A stretch of 64,000 bases of DNA, taken from the NCBI GenBank assembly GCA_029891345.1, contig CM057009.1, positions 299,003,466 through 299,067,465 of the forward strand, read 5' to 3'. Below are positions 35,573 to 46,985 of this stretch, piece after piece (position 1 is the stretch's first letter; each line of letters starts with the position of its first letter). The translations under genes were made by a program, and so were the position numbers. The notes under the pieces were generated by a model. That model worked only from the letters and a program-made list of their open reading frames with translations. It searched no databases and was not told the origin of the DNA. The stretch comes from Dryococelus australis. Its lineage: Eukaryota; Arthropoda; Insecta; Phasmatodea; Phasmatidae.

Positions 35573-36298
35573 TATAATTTATGTTTTTATCTCAAAATAA
35601 TACTTACCAATACTTGGCAGGTGGGAAACACTCACTGCACCCAATAACACACTGTTGCGGCTATTAAAGGCAGGGGAATATTTCAGAGAGAATTATATAA
35701 CAGAGGCACTGTGCTTCAGGTCTAGGTCCAACTTCAAAAAATTATACCACCGTTAAAATTCCCTTTAGACAGTAGGTCCTATATGTTTTTGATCTAGTTT
35801 TTTCGTGATTAACCTCCAGCCTATGCCTGTCGGTCGAATTTAGATTAATTCTGTCTAAAAGTATAAAAATGTTTGGGCGAATATGTTGTTACTGTTTTTT
35901 TAATTTAATATTGGATGTGCGTGTGTGTGTGTATATATATATATATGTGATATTTACTTTAAATTACTAATGCGATACGCAAGGAATTTTTTTTCCGATA
36001 TATATTTTATATTCCTCGAAATCTATTTGAAAACACATATGTTAAACACGGCAGGGAGAAATTTAAATAATAAACAAATATAATGTAAAGATTTAAGCAT
36101 AACTTTGGAGGATGAGACGTACATATAGGCCCATTCAAGAGTAGGTATGTTAGATTTAAATAAGTCTCAGATTTTACAAATAATTTACACTGATACATTT
36201 TTTCGAAGCAAAGTACTAAGTATATGAAAATGCAAAAAAAAAAAAAAAATTAATGATGGTGTAAATGATGTTAACTATCGTTGGTGTGACTGTTGCAG

Positions 36299-36477
36299 TG
36301 ACAATTTCGACAGGGATCAAATTCTTTTCCCTGATGGACGACAAGTAAATCTGCGAGGATTCACTGAGTTGTTCGAAGAATTCATATATGACGTAGAGCA
36401 CACAGCTGAATTCTTTTGCACAAATCAAGTTGATTTCATTACATCAGTACTTCTCAGAGCTATAGTAATGCTAACAG
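36299..36477 (+). CDS. Nuclear hormone receptor, ligand-binding-domain exon B
   Basis: A 179-bp exon between a good acceptor (GTGTGACTGTTGCAG) and a consensus donor (CAG|GTGAGG). Its first base completes the Asn codon begun in exon A, and its last G begins the Asp codon finished by exon C. The 59 whole codons give DNFDRDQILFPDGRQVNL (helix 5 and beta-turn, typical of the family), then a helix 6-7 segment, then FITSVLLRAIVMLT, the helix 8 start that precedes the conserved DRPGL in exon C. No - strand frame here is credible. The intron upstream is 25,769 bp and the one downstream is 10,129 bp. Confidence 0.9.
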
Positions 36478-38089
36478 GTGAGGTTAGATATTAATTCATA
36501 ACTAGATGTAACTTAAATGTACAATAAATACGTTCTTAAATCTGCAGTCCTTTAGTCACTGTTACTAAAAATGTAAGAACCGGAGTATAAAATTACATTT
36601 TAGAACATAATTCTTAAGGCTCTCATAGAATTCCTGCACTTGTGTAATTTTCATATTGTATTTAATTTCTATGGTCTGGTGCTGTTATGACCGTGACTAA
36701 ATCCTTATGAGGTTTACCTCGAGTAAACTTGGCCATGGAATAATCATAAACCTGAAATTAAAATTTATGAGTAATTGTACATATTATGAAATTAACCCTA
36801 CAAAATTAAAAAATAATATTATGATACGCAAATAATACATGGGATACTGTATCTCTATACATGTAATCTTGATTAACCAGAGTTTTTAAAAATAATACAT
36901 GCAAGCAATAGTTCAGAGAAGAAGGAATGTCTTCCATTCAAGAGAAAAGAACGAATGGCAAAAATTTTGCAAAAAAAAATAAAGGTTGAATATAACTTAT
37001 TGCGCGCTGTAGAACAGTTTTTTCGAGGGCGTTAATAGTATTGTCCTTTCGTAACTGTTCCACAGAACCGCTTAATGTGTTGAAAATATTTGTATTTCCG
37101 CCCGACAAATTGCAATCACGCGAAAACCTTCTGGGGAAGAAAATTTATCTCGCTGATATTTACCCTTATTTATTGTCTAGAGATTCCTTCCACATACTGT
37201 AGATACGAGTCGTATGATTATGAATGTTCTGAGCCAATGCATTTAAATGGAAGTGTGTGAAGGGGTTGTTGCTGTGACTGTGGCTAAGAGTCTTAATGAG
37301 GGTTGCTTTTTCTGTGGACTTCAGGCCTCTGCATGGCTCGGGATCCTCCTCGGCTACCCGAAGGTGCTCGGCAGTTAGAGCCACTAAATCTTCACTCATA
37401 TATGTCTGGAGTTGGCGGCTATATTTTCTTTATAGGCATAGGGTATGTCAAATCGAAAATATGTATTTGTTATAGAATTTAAATAAGTCTTCACTTAATT
37501 TATTTTTTTTTTAAATTTGAAGCGAAATCGTTCATAGAGTATTGCGAACGCATGCACATGTCTCTCATTCAGTTACTTCATTTCCGGCATCCACTCTCGA
37601 AATATAATTAAAACCCAATGTCAGAATCTGCAAATTATCTATTGCCTATACTGTTTTGTAGGCATAAAATAAAACTCAGATTTTGTTAAAGTATTTAACT
37701 GCGACCAATCCAAGCCCATTATAAAATTAGAGACCATGTGCACAAGTATTTTATAATCATGATATGTATCAGCATCAACCAACACTTTTATAGGAACAGT
37801 TGATTACAATTTAGTTATCACTTGTGCTAGACTCATGAGACTTGAAATGTACAAGGGCAGCTCGAGCGATAGTCAGTCTTATTTTCTGTTCTCCATAGCC
37901 TGAATATCAAATTTCCAACAAATTTCGCCGACACATGAATGGCTACAGAAGATCGGGTAAAGTGATTATGTATAAGGGGGGGGGGGTGTTAGACATAGAT
38001 TTTAAAATGGTGGTCAATAAATATTACATAATTTGGCATATCAGTGTAACAATTTAACTAATTTAAATATAATATTTAATGTGACTATA
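36478..38089. other. Intron sequence; one dispersed repeat, otherwise nothing seen
   Basis: Mostly AT-rich. 37166-37400 (-) contains an open frame of 77 residues, but the same sequence recurs at 43440-43650 (+): GAGCACCTTCGGGTA, AAGTCCAC.GAA, TTTAAAT.CATTGG.(C/T)CAGAACATTCATAA. It is therefore a repeat, not an exon. Confidence 0.55.
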
Positions 38090-38545
38090 CGCATTATAAG
38101 CAATGTATACAAATAATCTTTTTTTTTTTTTTGGCAATTTTGTAAGGTAGCAATCATCAAGAAAATAAGGTTTTTATGCAATATCTCGGGGAACAATCAA
38201 ACTATTTCCACTGAAACAGCACAGAAGTTACGCTACGATGAGCCGAATACAATAATGGTTTTTAAGTGGCTCAGAAGCTTTTTTTTAAAATGATAGTCAT
38301 ATAAATACTCAAGGTCAGTAAACCATATCAGAAAAAACATGAGACTGTTTAAATCCGAAGTTTATGTTCTTATTCCTACCCACGTGATGCAGTTTATTGC
38401 ATTCTAGCTTATTTAACGAGTGTTTCTGGGTTCGAGTCCCAGGTAAGGCATTGTATATTTTAGTTGACTCGGCAGTATAGCATATTTATCTGGTTTCGTC
38501 TCTAATGGCATTGTTGTAAACGAGACATCAAGTCCTTCCTAATAT
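38090..38545 (+). repeat. 285-bp family unit with tRNA-like B-box end, locus 2
   Basis: TTTTGTAAGGTAGCAATC and ATATCTCGGGGAACAATCAAAC match the array units. The end carries a good B box in TTCTGGGTTCGAGTCCCAGG (38428-38447), as in the other two loci. Confidence 0.7.
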
Positions 38546-38634
38546 CTAAGCTTTTAAGAACTTCATTAAATTCTATTTGCACGCAAGTAGAGGAAAGTAG
38601 TTTTATAAGTTATATCGGTATTCTCTTGTTTTTA

Positions 38635-41600
38635 CTTAAAGTCTTCATTAATATTGTGAATGTAGATCCATACTTCTGTATTCGAGTACTCATTGCATCA
38701 ATTTAAATATACAAAGGGAAAATAATATCAAATACAAAAATTACGAGAAAATAATTTTTATATAAAAGTAATATTCTTATTTGCACATCAAAATATCAGA
38801 AGTAAGCATTTCATCACATCATGTGATATAATACCAGTTCATTCAGTTCATTGACGATTGAAGATATCTCGTTTATGTGTGAGAAATATCTACCTCTTTG
38901 CAATCAATCGAATGTGTGGGTGTGTCCATCAACAAGTCGTTTCGGGTCTTCGGTAAATATCTAGCTAGTGTTCTTCGCGTCTTCTGCCTTCTTCATGCCA
39001 CACGTTGCAGCATACTTTTGGAGGGAAGTGCCAGAGCATCGATTAAATCGCCGTCATCGTCAGCATTAACACTGTCTTCATGATCAGCTTCAACTCATGT
39101 TTTCTTTTTGACATTAACTTTTCTCTTCTTTGTAACAGGAGTCACCGGGCCATCATCCGTGTTTAAAGCCGATGGTAGTTCATTATGAAGTCCATCGTTT
39201 TCACACTAAAAAGTTGTAAGTGTATATTACTTGCGAAACTACTGCACGGCGCAGGCCACTCATTCCGTCTTTAGCAATAACTGTCTCATCATAATCGCCT
39301 GTGGAATCACTACTCGTCGATGCAGCAAGAGTTATTGACACAACTTGTTGTCTCCCAAGAGACGAATCTATGCGAACCTAGAGGTGATTCGTCAATGTAA
39401 CGCCTTCGATAAAATGCATGTTTCCATTGCCGTAGTATTTCCTCATGCGAGAAGGACTATTCGTACAGGCAAGTTCGATTATTTCCACGAGTGTTTACCG
39501 AAGATAAAAATTCCAACGCAGAATCGATACTGACGAATATTATGCAGCGTTGATGGAAGTCGGGCTCCATGTTTGTCGAGGTCAAGGGCATGTGATCATA
39601 TTTACAGTTCTTCTTCACTGTGCTGTGAGAGATCGCTTCCAAATAGATGTTCACCTTACGGTATAAGTACATCAACTAAGCTACTAATGACAGATATTTT
39701 TCTATATAAACAATATTTTACCTCAGTATTTATTACACCAAAAAAATCGTAACTGATAGCAAAACAATACTATTGAGATATTTTGTTCTCACATAGGACT
39801 TGATTCAAATAATCAGGTCCTAATTTTGCTTACATTTTCCATTATATTTTATGCATTGATTTACTCTTAAGCATGTTTATAAACATTATGCGAAATAAAT
39901 GTCAACAGGTTTTTCTAAGTCGGAAACAGTATTAATATTGTGTATAATTTCGGGACCCGAACATATGTCCCTACACTGTAACTTACCTTTAGAAATCACT
40001 TAAATGTATATATTATGCGTGTATAAGCACGTAAACAGACAGTTAATCATGTACGAACCTAATCAAATATGATTCAAAACTTGATCCGGTATTCGAACTG
40101 TGTACCATACATTACAATATAACATCTTTATTCTTCGTTCAAAATTCAGTTAACAGCCTACATTATATGTTTAATTAAATATGTCATTTTTCACTAAAGG
40201 GTCACTTAGGTGGTTTCTGGATGTAGACTAGTATAATGATTATGGGAGATTTGGCACAGTGGCGTGTGGCGTCGGAGTTTGGAGCTGTTCATGCTCTGTC
40301 ATTCCGGTCAGCCGACGGCCATATTGTCCGCCATGTTTATGTCGGAGACATTGACTGCACCTTGGAACTTGACTCGATTGATATTAACATTGACAATTAC
40401 GAAATTTCCTCAAACGTAAAAAAATGCAAAGAAATTTATAAAAATATATAACAATGGTCTATACAAAAATTATAAAAGTTTTTAATAAATTTATTTAAAA
40501 CTTACTTTTCCAATAATTTCCTCACAACCACATCGAGCAGGTGACTGACACCCTCAAAATCTTATTGGTTATTTAGTCGGCAGCCACCCAACCCCTCCAG
40601 TAAAGCACACTGTCTTAACATTCCTCCCTAATCCCATACCATCAAACCTGAAACCTCCCCCCCCCCCCCAATTAGTCGAATTTGCTCCATCTTTAGCTTT
40701 TCGCCTACAGGCCGAACACCTCCTACTCCAGCCCATCTTAGCTGACAAATATTGGAAAAAATTATTTGTTTTGAATCAAATTAATTGTTATTTAAAATTT
40801 TTGTCGATTTTTGCATGTCTTCAGTACAGAATACATTCCACAAGAGTCAGAGTTAAGTTAAAAGGATTTCGTATACATCGAACTTCCAACATGTTTTGAA
40901 AACTTATGTCACAACACACTCACCTTGTGCCAGAAAATCCCATTATAATTATACTAGTTTACATACCAGAAACTCCTAAGTAACACTTCAGTAAAAGATG
41001 CCAGAATAAATCACACAAAAATACATGGTGTATGAAACGTTTAACACAGGATGTTACACAAATTTTGTACATAGAATGAAGATGTGATAGTGAGATATAG
41101 GGCCCACAATTCAAATATCGAACCGAGTTTTTAATCATCTTTAAGAAGTTCGTACATCATTTTCTTTCTTTTTACATGCTCATAAACACCTAATACATAT
41201 ATTTAAGTAGACTCCAAAGATGAGGTACTGTGTAGGGACCTAAGCTAGAGAGCCAATATTATAGACAGTATTGCTACTATTTCGGACTTAGAAAAACTCT
41301 GGTGTATTTTTTTGCAATATGTTTATACATATTCTGAAAAGTAAATGAATGCATACTAAATTTATGGAAAATGTAAGCAAAAAGCAGTCTCGATTGTTTA
41401 AAACATCTACGAGCTATTTTATTGGTGGGATTGTTATACTATCAGTTACGAATTTTTTATGTTGTATCAAACATTCAGGTAAAAAAATCGTTAAATATCA
41501 GTCATCAGCAGTTCAGTTGATGTTCTGATATTGTGAGGTGAACATCGATTTGGATTAACTCACTCGTCATACATCGAAGATATATTATAAATACGAACGC

Positions 41601-42520
41601 CTGTCTCTGACCTCGACGAATATGTAAGCGCTACCTACATCACCGCTACCTGATTGCAGTCAGTGTCAATTATGCGATTATACTCATTGAGATGAGAGAA
41701 CCGCCTTTAGGAAGATTCCTTTACAGATGACGAAATATTACGACAATGGAAACATGAAGTTCATCAAAGGCGATACATCGAAGAATCACGCCTATATTCG
41801 CAAGGATTCGTCTTTTGAGAGATGTGTTTTGCCGCCAATACCTCTTGGTGTATCGATGGGTACTAATTCAACAGACGATTATGATGAGACTGTTTTTGCT
41901 AAAGATGCAATGAATCACCTGCATCCTGCAGTAATTTCATGCTAAATATACAATTGCAACATATTCGTGTGAAATCAATGAATTTCCAAATAAACGACCA
42001 TCAACTTGAAATACTGATGACGAACCTGCGACTTCTGCAGCAAAGAAAAATAAAATTGATGTAAAATGCGAAACATGAGGTGAAGATTATCATGAAGACA
42101 GCACTGATGAAAATGAACATGACAACAGTGCTGATACTGAAGATGATGGCGATTTCCTTAATGCTCTGATGCACCGCTCCAAACGTATGCTGAAATGAGC
42201 GGCATGAAGAAGGCAGAAGACACTAAGAAAACTGGTTACATATTTACCGAAGACCTGACTGGTGGAGATTTCTCACACATAATCAAAATACAGTTAATTA
42301 TAAACTGAACTGCAGGGATTACTTCACATGACGTGATGATCTGATCATTTCTGAGATTTAAATGTGCAAACTAAGAAAACATTTTATTTTATAAAACAAT
42401 TTTTTCCCCCATTATTTTTGTGTTTTATACTGTCTTTCCATTACATGTTTCAAGAGATGCCATGAGAACTCGATTACTATTTATGGATATACAACAGATC
42501 ATTAATGAAGACTTAATTAT
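38635..42520. repeat. Inverted duplication, arms of about 1.55 kb, spacer about 0.75 kb
   Basis: The left arm (about 38635-40222) and right arm (about 40968-42520) are diverged reverse complements along their whole length. Landmarks are CATTAATGAAGACTT at the outer edge, GGCATGAAGAAGGCAGAAGA, GATTATGATGAGAC, TACGACAATGGAAACATG and, at the inner edge, CCAGAAACCACCTAAGTGA. Each arm has a protein-like core reading outward from the spacer; the right arm's best frame is 41727-41945 (YYDNGNMKFIKGDTSKNHAY, TDDYDETVFAKDAMNHL). Downstream both arms have an acidic stretch (DEDDGDF(L/I)(N/D)AL) out of the main frame. The frames are broken in both copies and the family is not recognised. The spacer has one 71-residue frame (40236-40451). 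Confidence 0.85.
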
Positions 42521-42649
42521 AAAGAATGCATGAAAAGTTGATTGCATAAAAACATCAATATGGTCGTTTAGTTCAAATTGTCTAGACATTTGGCCAATGA
42601 ACTTTTTTTATATGTATGGTTAGGAGACAGAGAACAAATACATATTTTG

Positions 42650-42930
42650 ATTATGGATTGATGGCTGACCAAAATATTGGACGAAAGATTACAAGATTGA
42701 TCGGAAGTTTGGAATATTAATGGAATGATTGCAAGATTGACAGTATGACTGTATGAAAGATTGAAATACTGACGGAAATATTGCGAAATATTGATGGAAA
42801 TTTTGGAAAGATTGATTGAAAAATTGGAAGATTGACGGAAAGATCGTGCGATTGATCGAAAATTGGATAAACTGTTGCAAGATTGACAGATCTATCGAAA
42901 GTTTGGATAATTAATGAATTGATGATCACA
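42650..42930 (+). repeat. Minisatellite, irregular unit of about 12 bp
   Basis: Many variants of GATTGA.GGAAAATTGG. The open frames on the other strand (repeated Phe/Gln/Ser) are by-products. Confidence 0.8.
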
Positions 42931-43439
42931 AAGAGCACTGAAGAAATGACTATCACCCGAACTGTTCTTGTAAATTTCTCATCTCAAGGGCCTAGCACTA
43001 TTGGTATTTAAATTATAAACAAGTTTGCCTATAAAATGTTGGTCGATGCTGTTCCATACATGATTACAACATACTTACGCAGATGGTCGTTGCTTGTATA
43101 ATGGGTTTGAACTGACAACATGTACATACATTAAAAAACATTTCAGTAGCACATTTATGCTTACAAAACAATACACACAGTGGATAATTTGCAGATTCTG
43201 ACATTGTATAATAATTAAATTTCGAGAGAGGATACAAGAAATAGGGTAACAGAATGAGAGGCTTTTGCATATTTTTACAATACTTTATGTACTATTTCGG
43301 TACAAATTAAAAAAGCAATTAATTTGTTTTGTTAAATACAGAATTTGTTTAAATTTGACAGTAAATAAAGATTTTCGATTTCACACATCCTAAATCTATA
43401 AAATCAATATGGCCAACGAATCCCCAGAAATAGACATGT

Positions 43440-43650
43440 ATACTTGAAAAATAGTAGTCTTAACTTTTGAGCACCTTCGGGTATCTCAGGAATCCTGAGT
43501 TGAACCGATTCCCTAAGTCCACCGAAGAAGTGATCTTCAGTACGCGACTCTCAGCCACACTGCAGCCGCAGCCACAGCCACACACTCTAGTTTAAATACA
43601 TTGGTCCAGAACATTCATAACCATACTACTATATATTATATATTTATTTT
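43440..43650 (+). repeat. Dispersed repeat, copy 2 (partner at 37166-37400)
   Basis: Starts GAGCACCTTCGGGTATCTC and ends TTGGTCCAGAACATTCATAA, as in the partner copy. It includes a GCAGCCGCAGCCACAGCCAC tract. Confidence 0.65.
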
Positions 43651-44339
43651 TAGTACATGATTGTGTCTGTTTTGTACTTTAGTAATTAAAAGCACTAAAC
43701 CATTAACTCGTTTCGCACAAATATTTAATATTTTCCTATCTGTGAATCCTCAACTGAATCTCACAGTAGCTAATACTTTGCATCCGAAAATGTTTTTTAT
43801 TCCATAAAAACAGCCAATCTTGTCTGCTCAGAATTTTATATTTTTATCATATTCCAGATTGTTGTAGAACATATGTTATATGCTCGTGTAAATAAAGAGG
43901 ATTAGATCACTAATTATTTTTTACTCTCTAGATCAAAGAAAAGTCAAACAGAATCCAAATTCACTCATTAATTAATTATTATATCGGTCATCTACTGAAA
44001 TGTGGAAAAATCATGCTCTCTTGGCGTGTTAAGTGCTAATGATTTGACGAATTGCAGAGAGAATGATAATGGCATATTTAGCTATCAAACACTGCCTGAC
44101 AGCGTAAACGCCACATCATGTTGGCATGCGTGTATTGCTATGAAACGTGGAGAGCAGATGTACATATGCCTATTATGCATTTCTGGTCAATCTCACGAAG
44201 AAAAAAAAAACGTGATGCCACAACCATTGTTTGTATTTGGTGATGGTGATCCCAGGAAGGAAATGGGTATCAGCGTGGTGAGCTTGGGGCTCGTAGACGA
44301 ACGTCGCGGTTTACAAATCGTCACCTCAAACACAATACC

Positions 44340-44357
44340 TTTGCGCGCGCGCGCACG

Positions 44358-44389
<32 letters not shown>

Positions 44390-44400
44390 TACACACATTC
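44340..44400. repeat. (GC)n(AC)n microsatellite
   Basis: GCGCGCGCGCGCACGCACACACAC..., about 60 bp. Confidence 0.9.
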
Positions 44401-44460
44401 TACGACTGGGGATATTCTGCGAAGTGTGTGCCGCGCGGTTTGGATGCTCCGACTGGCTAA

Positions 44461-45033
44461 GGCCCAGTTGCACCATCGTGGTTCGAAACTCGATCAGAGA
44501 TCGGATCCTAGATCAACACAGAAAACTGTTGCACCGTTCGAGTTCAGAGCTAGACTGGAGATCGAGATGAAGTTAATTTCGTACCGCTGAAATTGGCGGT
44601 TCTAAATCTCGATCCCAGATCAGCACCCATCGTCGACAAATGTAGTTTTCAAATACACCAACAGATAGAACTACGTTCGATTGATTTCTTGGGAGATTAA
44701 AACAACATTATACGCACTTGAATATTATTCAGTAAAATTCGTACAAAAATAATTCACTTAAAACAGATAAATCATCGCACGTCTAGTTCTATTTATAGTG
44801 AAAAATACGCCTACTTCCATGACGTCATATATTACGAACTCATAGCAAAATTTGTCTCATACTTATTCTCGATCTGTCGCTTTGGAACAAAAGATCGACG
44901 TATCGGAGATCCAGAATCATGAAATTTCGTTCATGCAACACTTTTTACTTTGGTATCAATATCAAACTGGATCATGGTTCGGAACTAAGATCATTCGAAC
45001 TCGGATCGGGGAAGATGTTGGTGCAACCGGGCA
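44461..45033. mobile_element. PIF/Harbinger-like MITE, 573 bp
   Basis: The ends GGCCCAGTTGCACC and GGTGCAACCGGGCA are inverted repeats (two mismatches), flanked by TAA at 44458-44460 and 45034-45036, the TWA-type target duplication of PIF/Harbinger. It contains repeated GATCGAGA/TCGGATC phrases and no transposase. Removing it restores the order of the surrounding Tc1 remnant. Confidence 0.85.
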
Positions 45034-45423
45034 TAAGGCAATAAAGTTGTCCAGCGATGCGAAATCTTACAGTTCGTGGGGCACAGAGTGGAAAAGTGTC
45101 ATCTTCAGCGGTGAATTCCATCTCTATTTAGCCAGTGATGATCACCATGTGAGAGTCTGGTGGCGATGTGGCCATCGGGCGGATTTCTCCGTTACTGTGG
45201 AGTGCCACATACAGCCCGTCTACTTGTGATCACGGTATGGGGTGCTATCAGCGCCAGTAGCCCCTCACTTTTAGTACGCGTTACGGGCACATTAACGTCA
45301 TGCTGCTGTGTTGATGAGGTGCTAAGGCCCCTGGTAAAACAATATCTGACGATCTCAAACGCGCATTTTCAACAGTATACCGCCCAGCCACATCAGCTCA
45401 GATCAGTCTTAATGCTTTGGAAA

Positions 45424-45682
45424 GCAGAGGCCGCTGTGGTGCAGTGGCCAGACTGTTTGCCTCCCACCTACGCGAGCCGGGCTCGATTCCCGGCAGGGTC
45501 GCGGCCAGAATTTCGCCAGTGGGAATCGTCGCGGAAGATCCCACTGGCCGTCAGGCTTTCTCGGGGCCATCCCGCTTCCACCGCCCTGGCATTCCGGCGC
45601 TGCTCAATACTCACCTTGGCTCACTCTTATCGGATCTCAAGACCTGATGTTAAGAGCCGCCCGAATCGCTCCACTCCACTTT
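45424..45682 (+). mobile_element. tRNA-derived SINE, copy 3 (full length)
   Basis: The A-box region is TGTGGTGCAGTGGCCAGAC and the B box GGGCTCGATTCCC (45479-45491). Then come GTGGGAATCGTCGCGGAAGA, CTTTCTCGGGGCCATCCCG, CATTCCGGCGCTGCTCAATA, CGGATCTCAAGACCTGATGT and GAGCCGCCCGAATCGCTCC. It is inserted in the Tc1 remnant. Confidence 0.92.
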
Positions 45683-46069
45683 GCAAGGTGTATAGAAATT
45701 TCCTTTACCAAGCCGATATTCCGATCATTTAGAATTGTGGGACACAATTAGACGTCGGTTGAAACCCTTCCACCCTCTTGGAATGAATAAATTAATGTAA
45801 AATGTAGCCTCGGATTAACAACATGTGGTCTACGAATACCAGTACATTATCTGGGTACTCGTTGAATCAATGCTCCATTACTCAATACCCAATATGGAAG
45901 TCCCGCTACATACTGATCATATTGTATATTAGGCCTGTGCAGACTTTCTATATGTCAAATTAAACCTTTTGTTCCGCCCCTTTGTTGCTACTTTTACGTG
46001 CAGTTTGGTCTGCTTAAGAGCATTGCTTCATGATGTATTGTGATTCTTTCTGTCAGGCAGTGTAAACGG

Positions 46070-46560
46070 GCTGTTCGGAAATTACACGCCCAAACTACGG
46101 GAGGTTGTTCCTTATCAAAAATAAAGTCGAAAATATACAGGACACCGTATAACTAAATGGAATATTAAAGGAGATATGAGCCTATGAATACTGGGTTTTG
46201 AAAACGCAATTTTTGCCGAATGACTTGTACAACACCTATCAATCCCGCAGCAAAATGTGACGTATGCTTCCCATGTTGGCTGTCGTCGGTCTGTGTGCAC
46301 TGTGCCCTCCATTAGCACACGCTCCATAGCACATCAAATGGGCATATCCCGTCAACCTTGTGGAACGTACTGTGGGTAAATCGCCGCCATCCATACCACT
46401 GGCAGAAACTGAGAATACGTTTTCAAAACCCAATTTTCACAGGCTCACGTCTTCTTTAATATTCTGTTTATTTATATGGTGTCCTTTATATTCAGACCTT
46501 TATTTTTCACAAGGAATAACCTTCCGCGGTTTGGGGATTGAATTTCCTAACATTCTGTGT
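46070..46560. repeat. Inverted repeat, arms of about 135 bp, just upstream of exon C
   Basis: Left arm about 46078-46210, right arm about 46425-46558. Shared when read inward: CCCAAAC.(A/G)CGG.AGGTT.TTCCTT, AAAATAAAG, GGACACC.TATAA.TAAA, GAATATTAAAG(G/A)AGA, GAGCCT(A/G)TGAA and TTGGGTTTTGAAAACG. The right arm ends about 50 bp before the exon C acceptor. The long frame starting at 46360 begins in this repeat, so its N-terminal half is not receptor sequence. Confidence 0.82.
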
Positions 46561-46606
46561 ATGGACACCTATAAGAAGCTGTATCTACGTGTTGGCTTTT
46601 GCGCAG

Positions 46607-46845
46607 ATCGACCAGGCCTGCGGAAGCCCCAGCTGGTAAAGAAGCTTTACGTGAAAATGCTGGAGGCATTGCGCCACCACATCTACGAGATTCGCGTGGG
46701 TCGTGATAAGGACATCTTCGTGGCAGATCTCCTTGTACAGCTGGGCACTGTGCAAGTTATCGCAGCTAAACTACTGCATCGAGTCAAAGAGTTGGCTCGA
46801 CAGTTTTCACTCTTCACACCTGCTCACCTGTTGGATCCACCGTAA
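46607..46845 (+). CDS. Nuclear hormone receptor, final ligand-binding-domain exon C
   Basis: Follows the acceptor TTGGCTTTTGCGCAG. The first two bases complete the Asp codon from exon B, giving the conserved TDRPGLRKPQLV of helices 8-9. Helix 9 is LYVKMLEALRHHI and helices 10-11 are FVADLLVQLGTVQVIAAKLLHRVKEL. The chain stops after FSLFTPAHLLDPP (TAA 46843-46845). It is higher in GC than its surroundings, as expected for a conserved exon. The usual activation helix 12 (two hydrophobics, x, Glu, two hydrophobics) is not evident, a state known in Rev-erb-type receptors. A GTAACG just before the stop could be an alternative donor to another exon. Subgroup within NR1 is not resolved. Confidence 0.88.
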
Positions 46846-46960
46846 CGACGTTCCCATGCGTGTCTACTGTGAATATGAGATATTTCTTAGAAACCTAGTG
46901 GTTCTGAAGCATTTGCACTTGAAACATGTTACTCATTTGTAATAATTAAAGCGTTATCTC

Positions 46961-46966
46961 AATAAA
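46961..46966 (+). terminator. Poly(A) signal of the receptor gene
   Basis: An AATAAA hexamer 116 bp after the stop codon of exon C, in a short AT-rich 3' UTR. Confidence 0.6.
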
Positions 46967-46985
46967 ATCTTTCGTACAAGCACTG

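Larger units (their letters stand above)
44400..45800 (+). pseudogene. Tc1-like transposase remnant with two younger insertions
   Basis: Pieces of one Tc1 transposase lie in order on the + strand: GYSAKCVPRG (44409-44440), then after a MITE EWKSVIFSGEF with RVWWRCGH (45080-45180), then in a shifted frame VWGAISASS with VDEVLRPLV and HFQQYTAQPH (45237-45400), then after a SINE ELWDTIRRRLKPFHPL (about 45735-45780). The DE of the SDE motif and the DN of the DNARPH motif are altered, so the catalytic triad is lost. Frameshifts and stops are present. The N-terminal HTH half was not found. Confidence 0.88.

Noticed and set aside
36007-36428. - strand frames overlapping exon B
   Set aside because: They are shadows. 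The + strand has the splice sites, the phase match and the receptor motifs.
37166-37399. 77-residue - strand frame with good composition, first taken as an exon
   Set aside because: The same sequence recurs at 43440-43650 without the frame, so it is a dispersed repeat.
42689-42956. Phe/Gln/Ser-rich - strand frames
   Set aside because: By-products of the GATTGA-type minisatellite.
44002-44460. 152-residue + strand frame
   Set aside because: Its end is a microsatellite (Arg-Ala, then Thr-His repeats) and a Tc1 scrap, and the first part has no recognisable domain.
46360-46606. N-terminal half of the 161-residue frame ending in exon C
   Set aside because: It lies in the inverted repeat and its flank. 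Receptor similarity starts at the acceptor, and exon B supplies the preceding residues.
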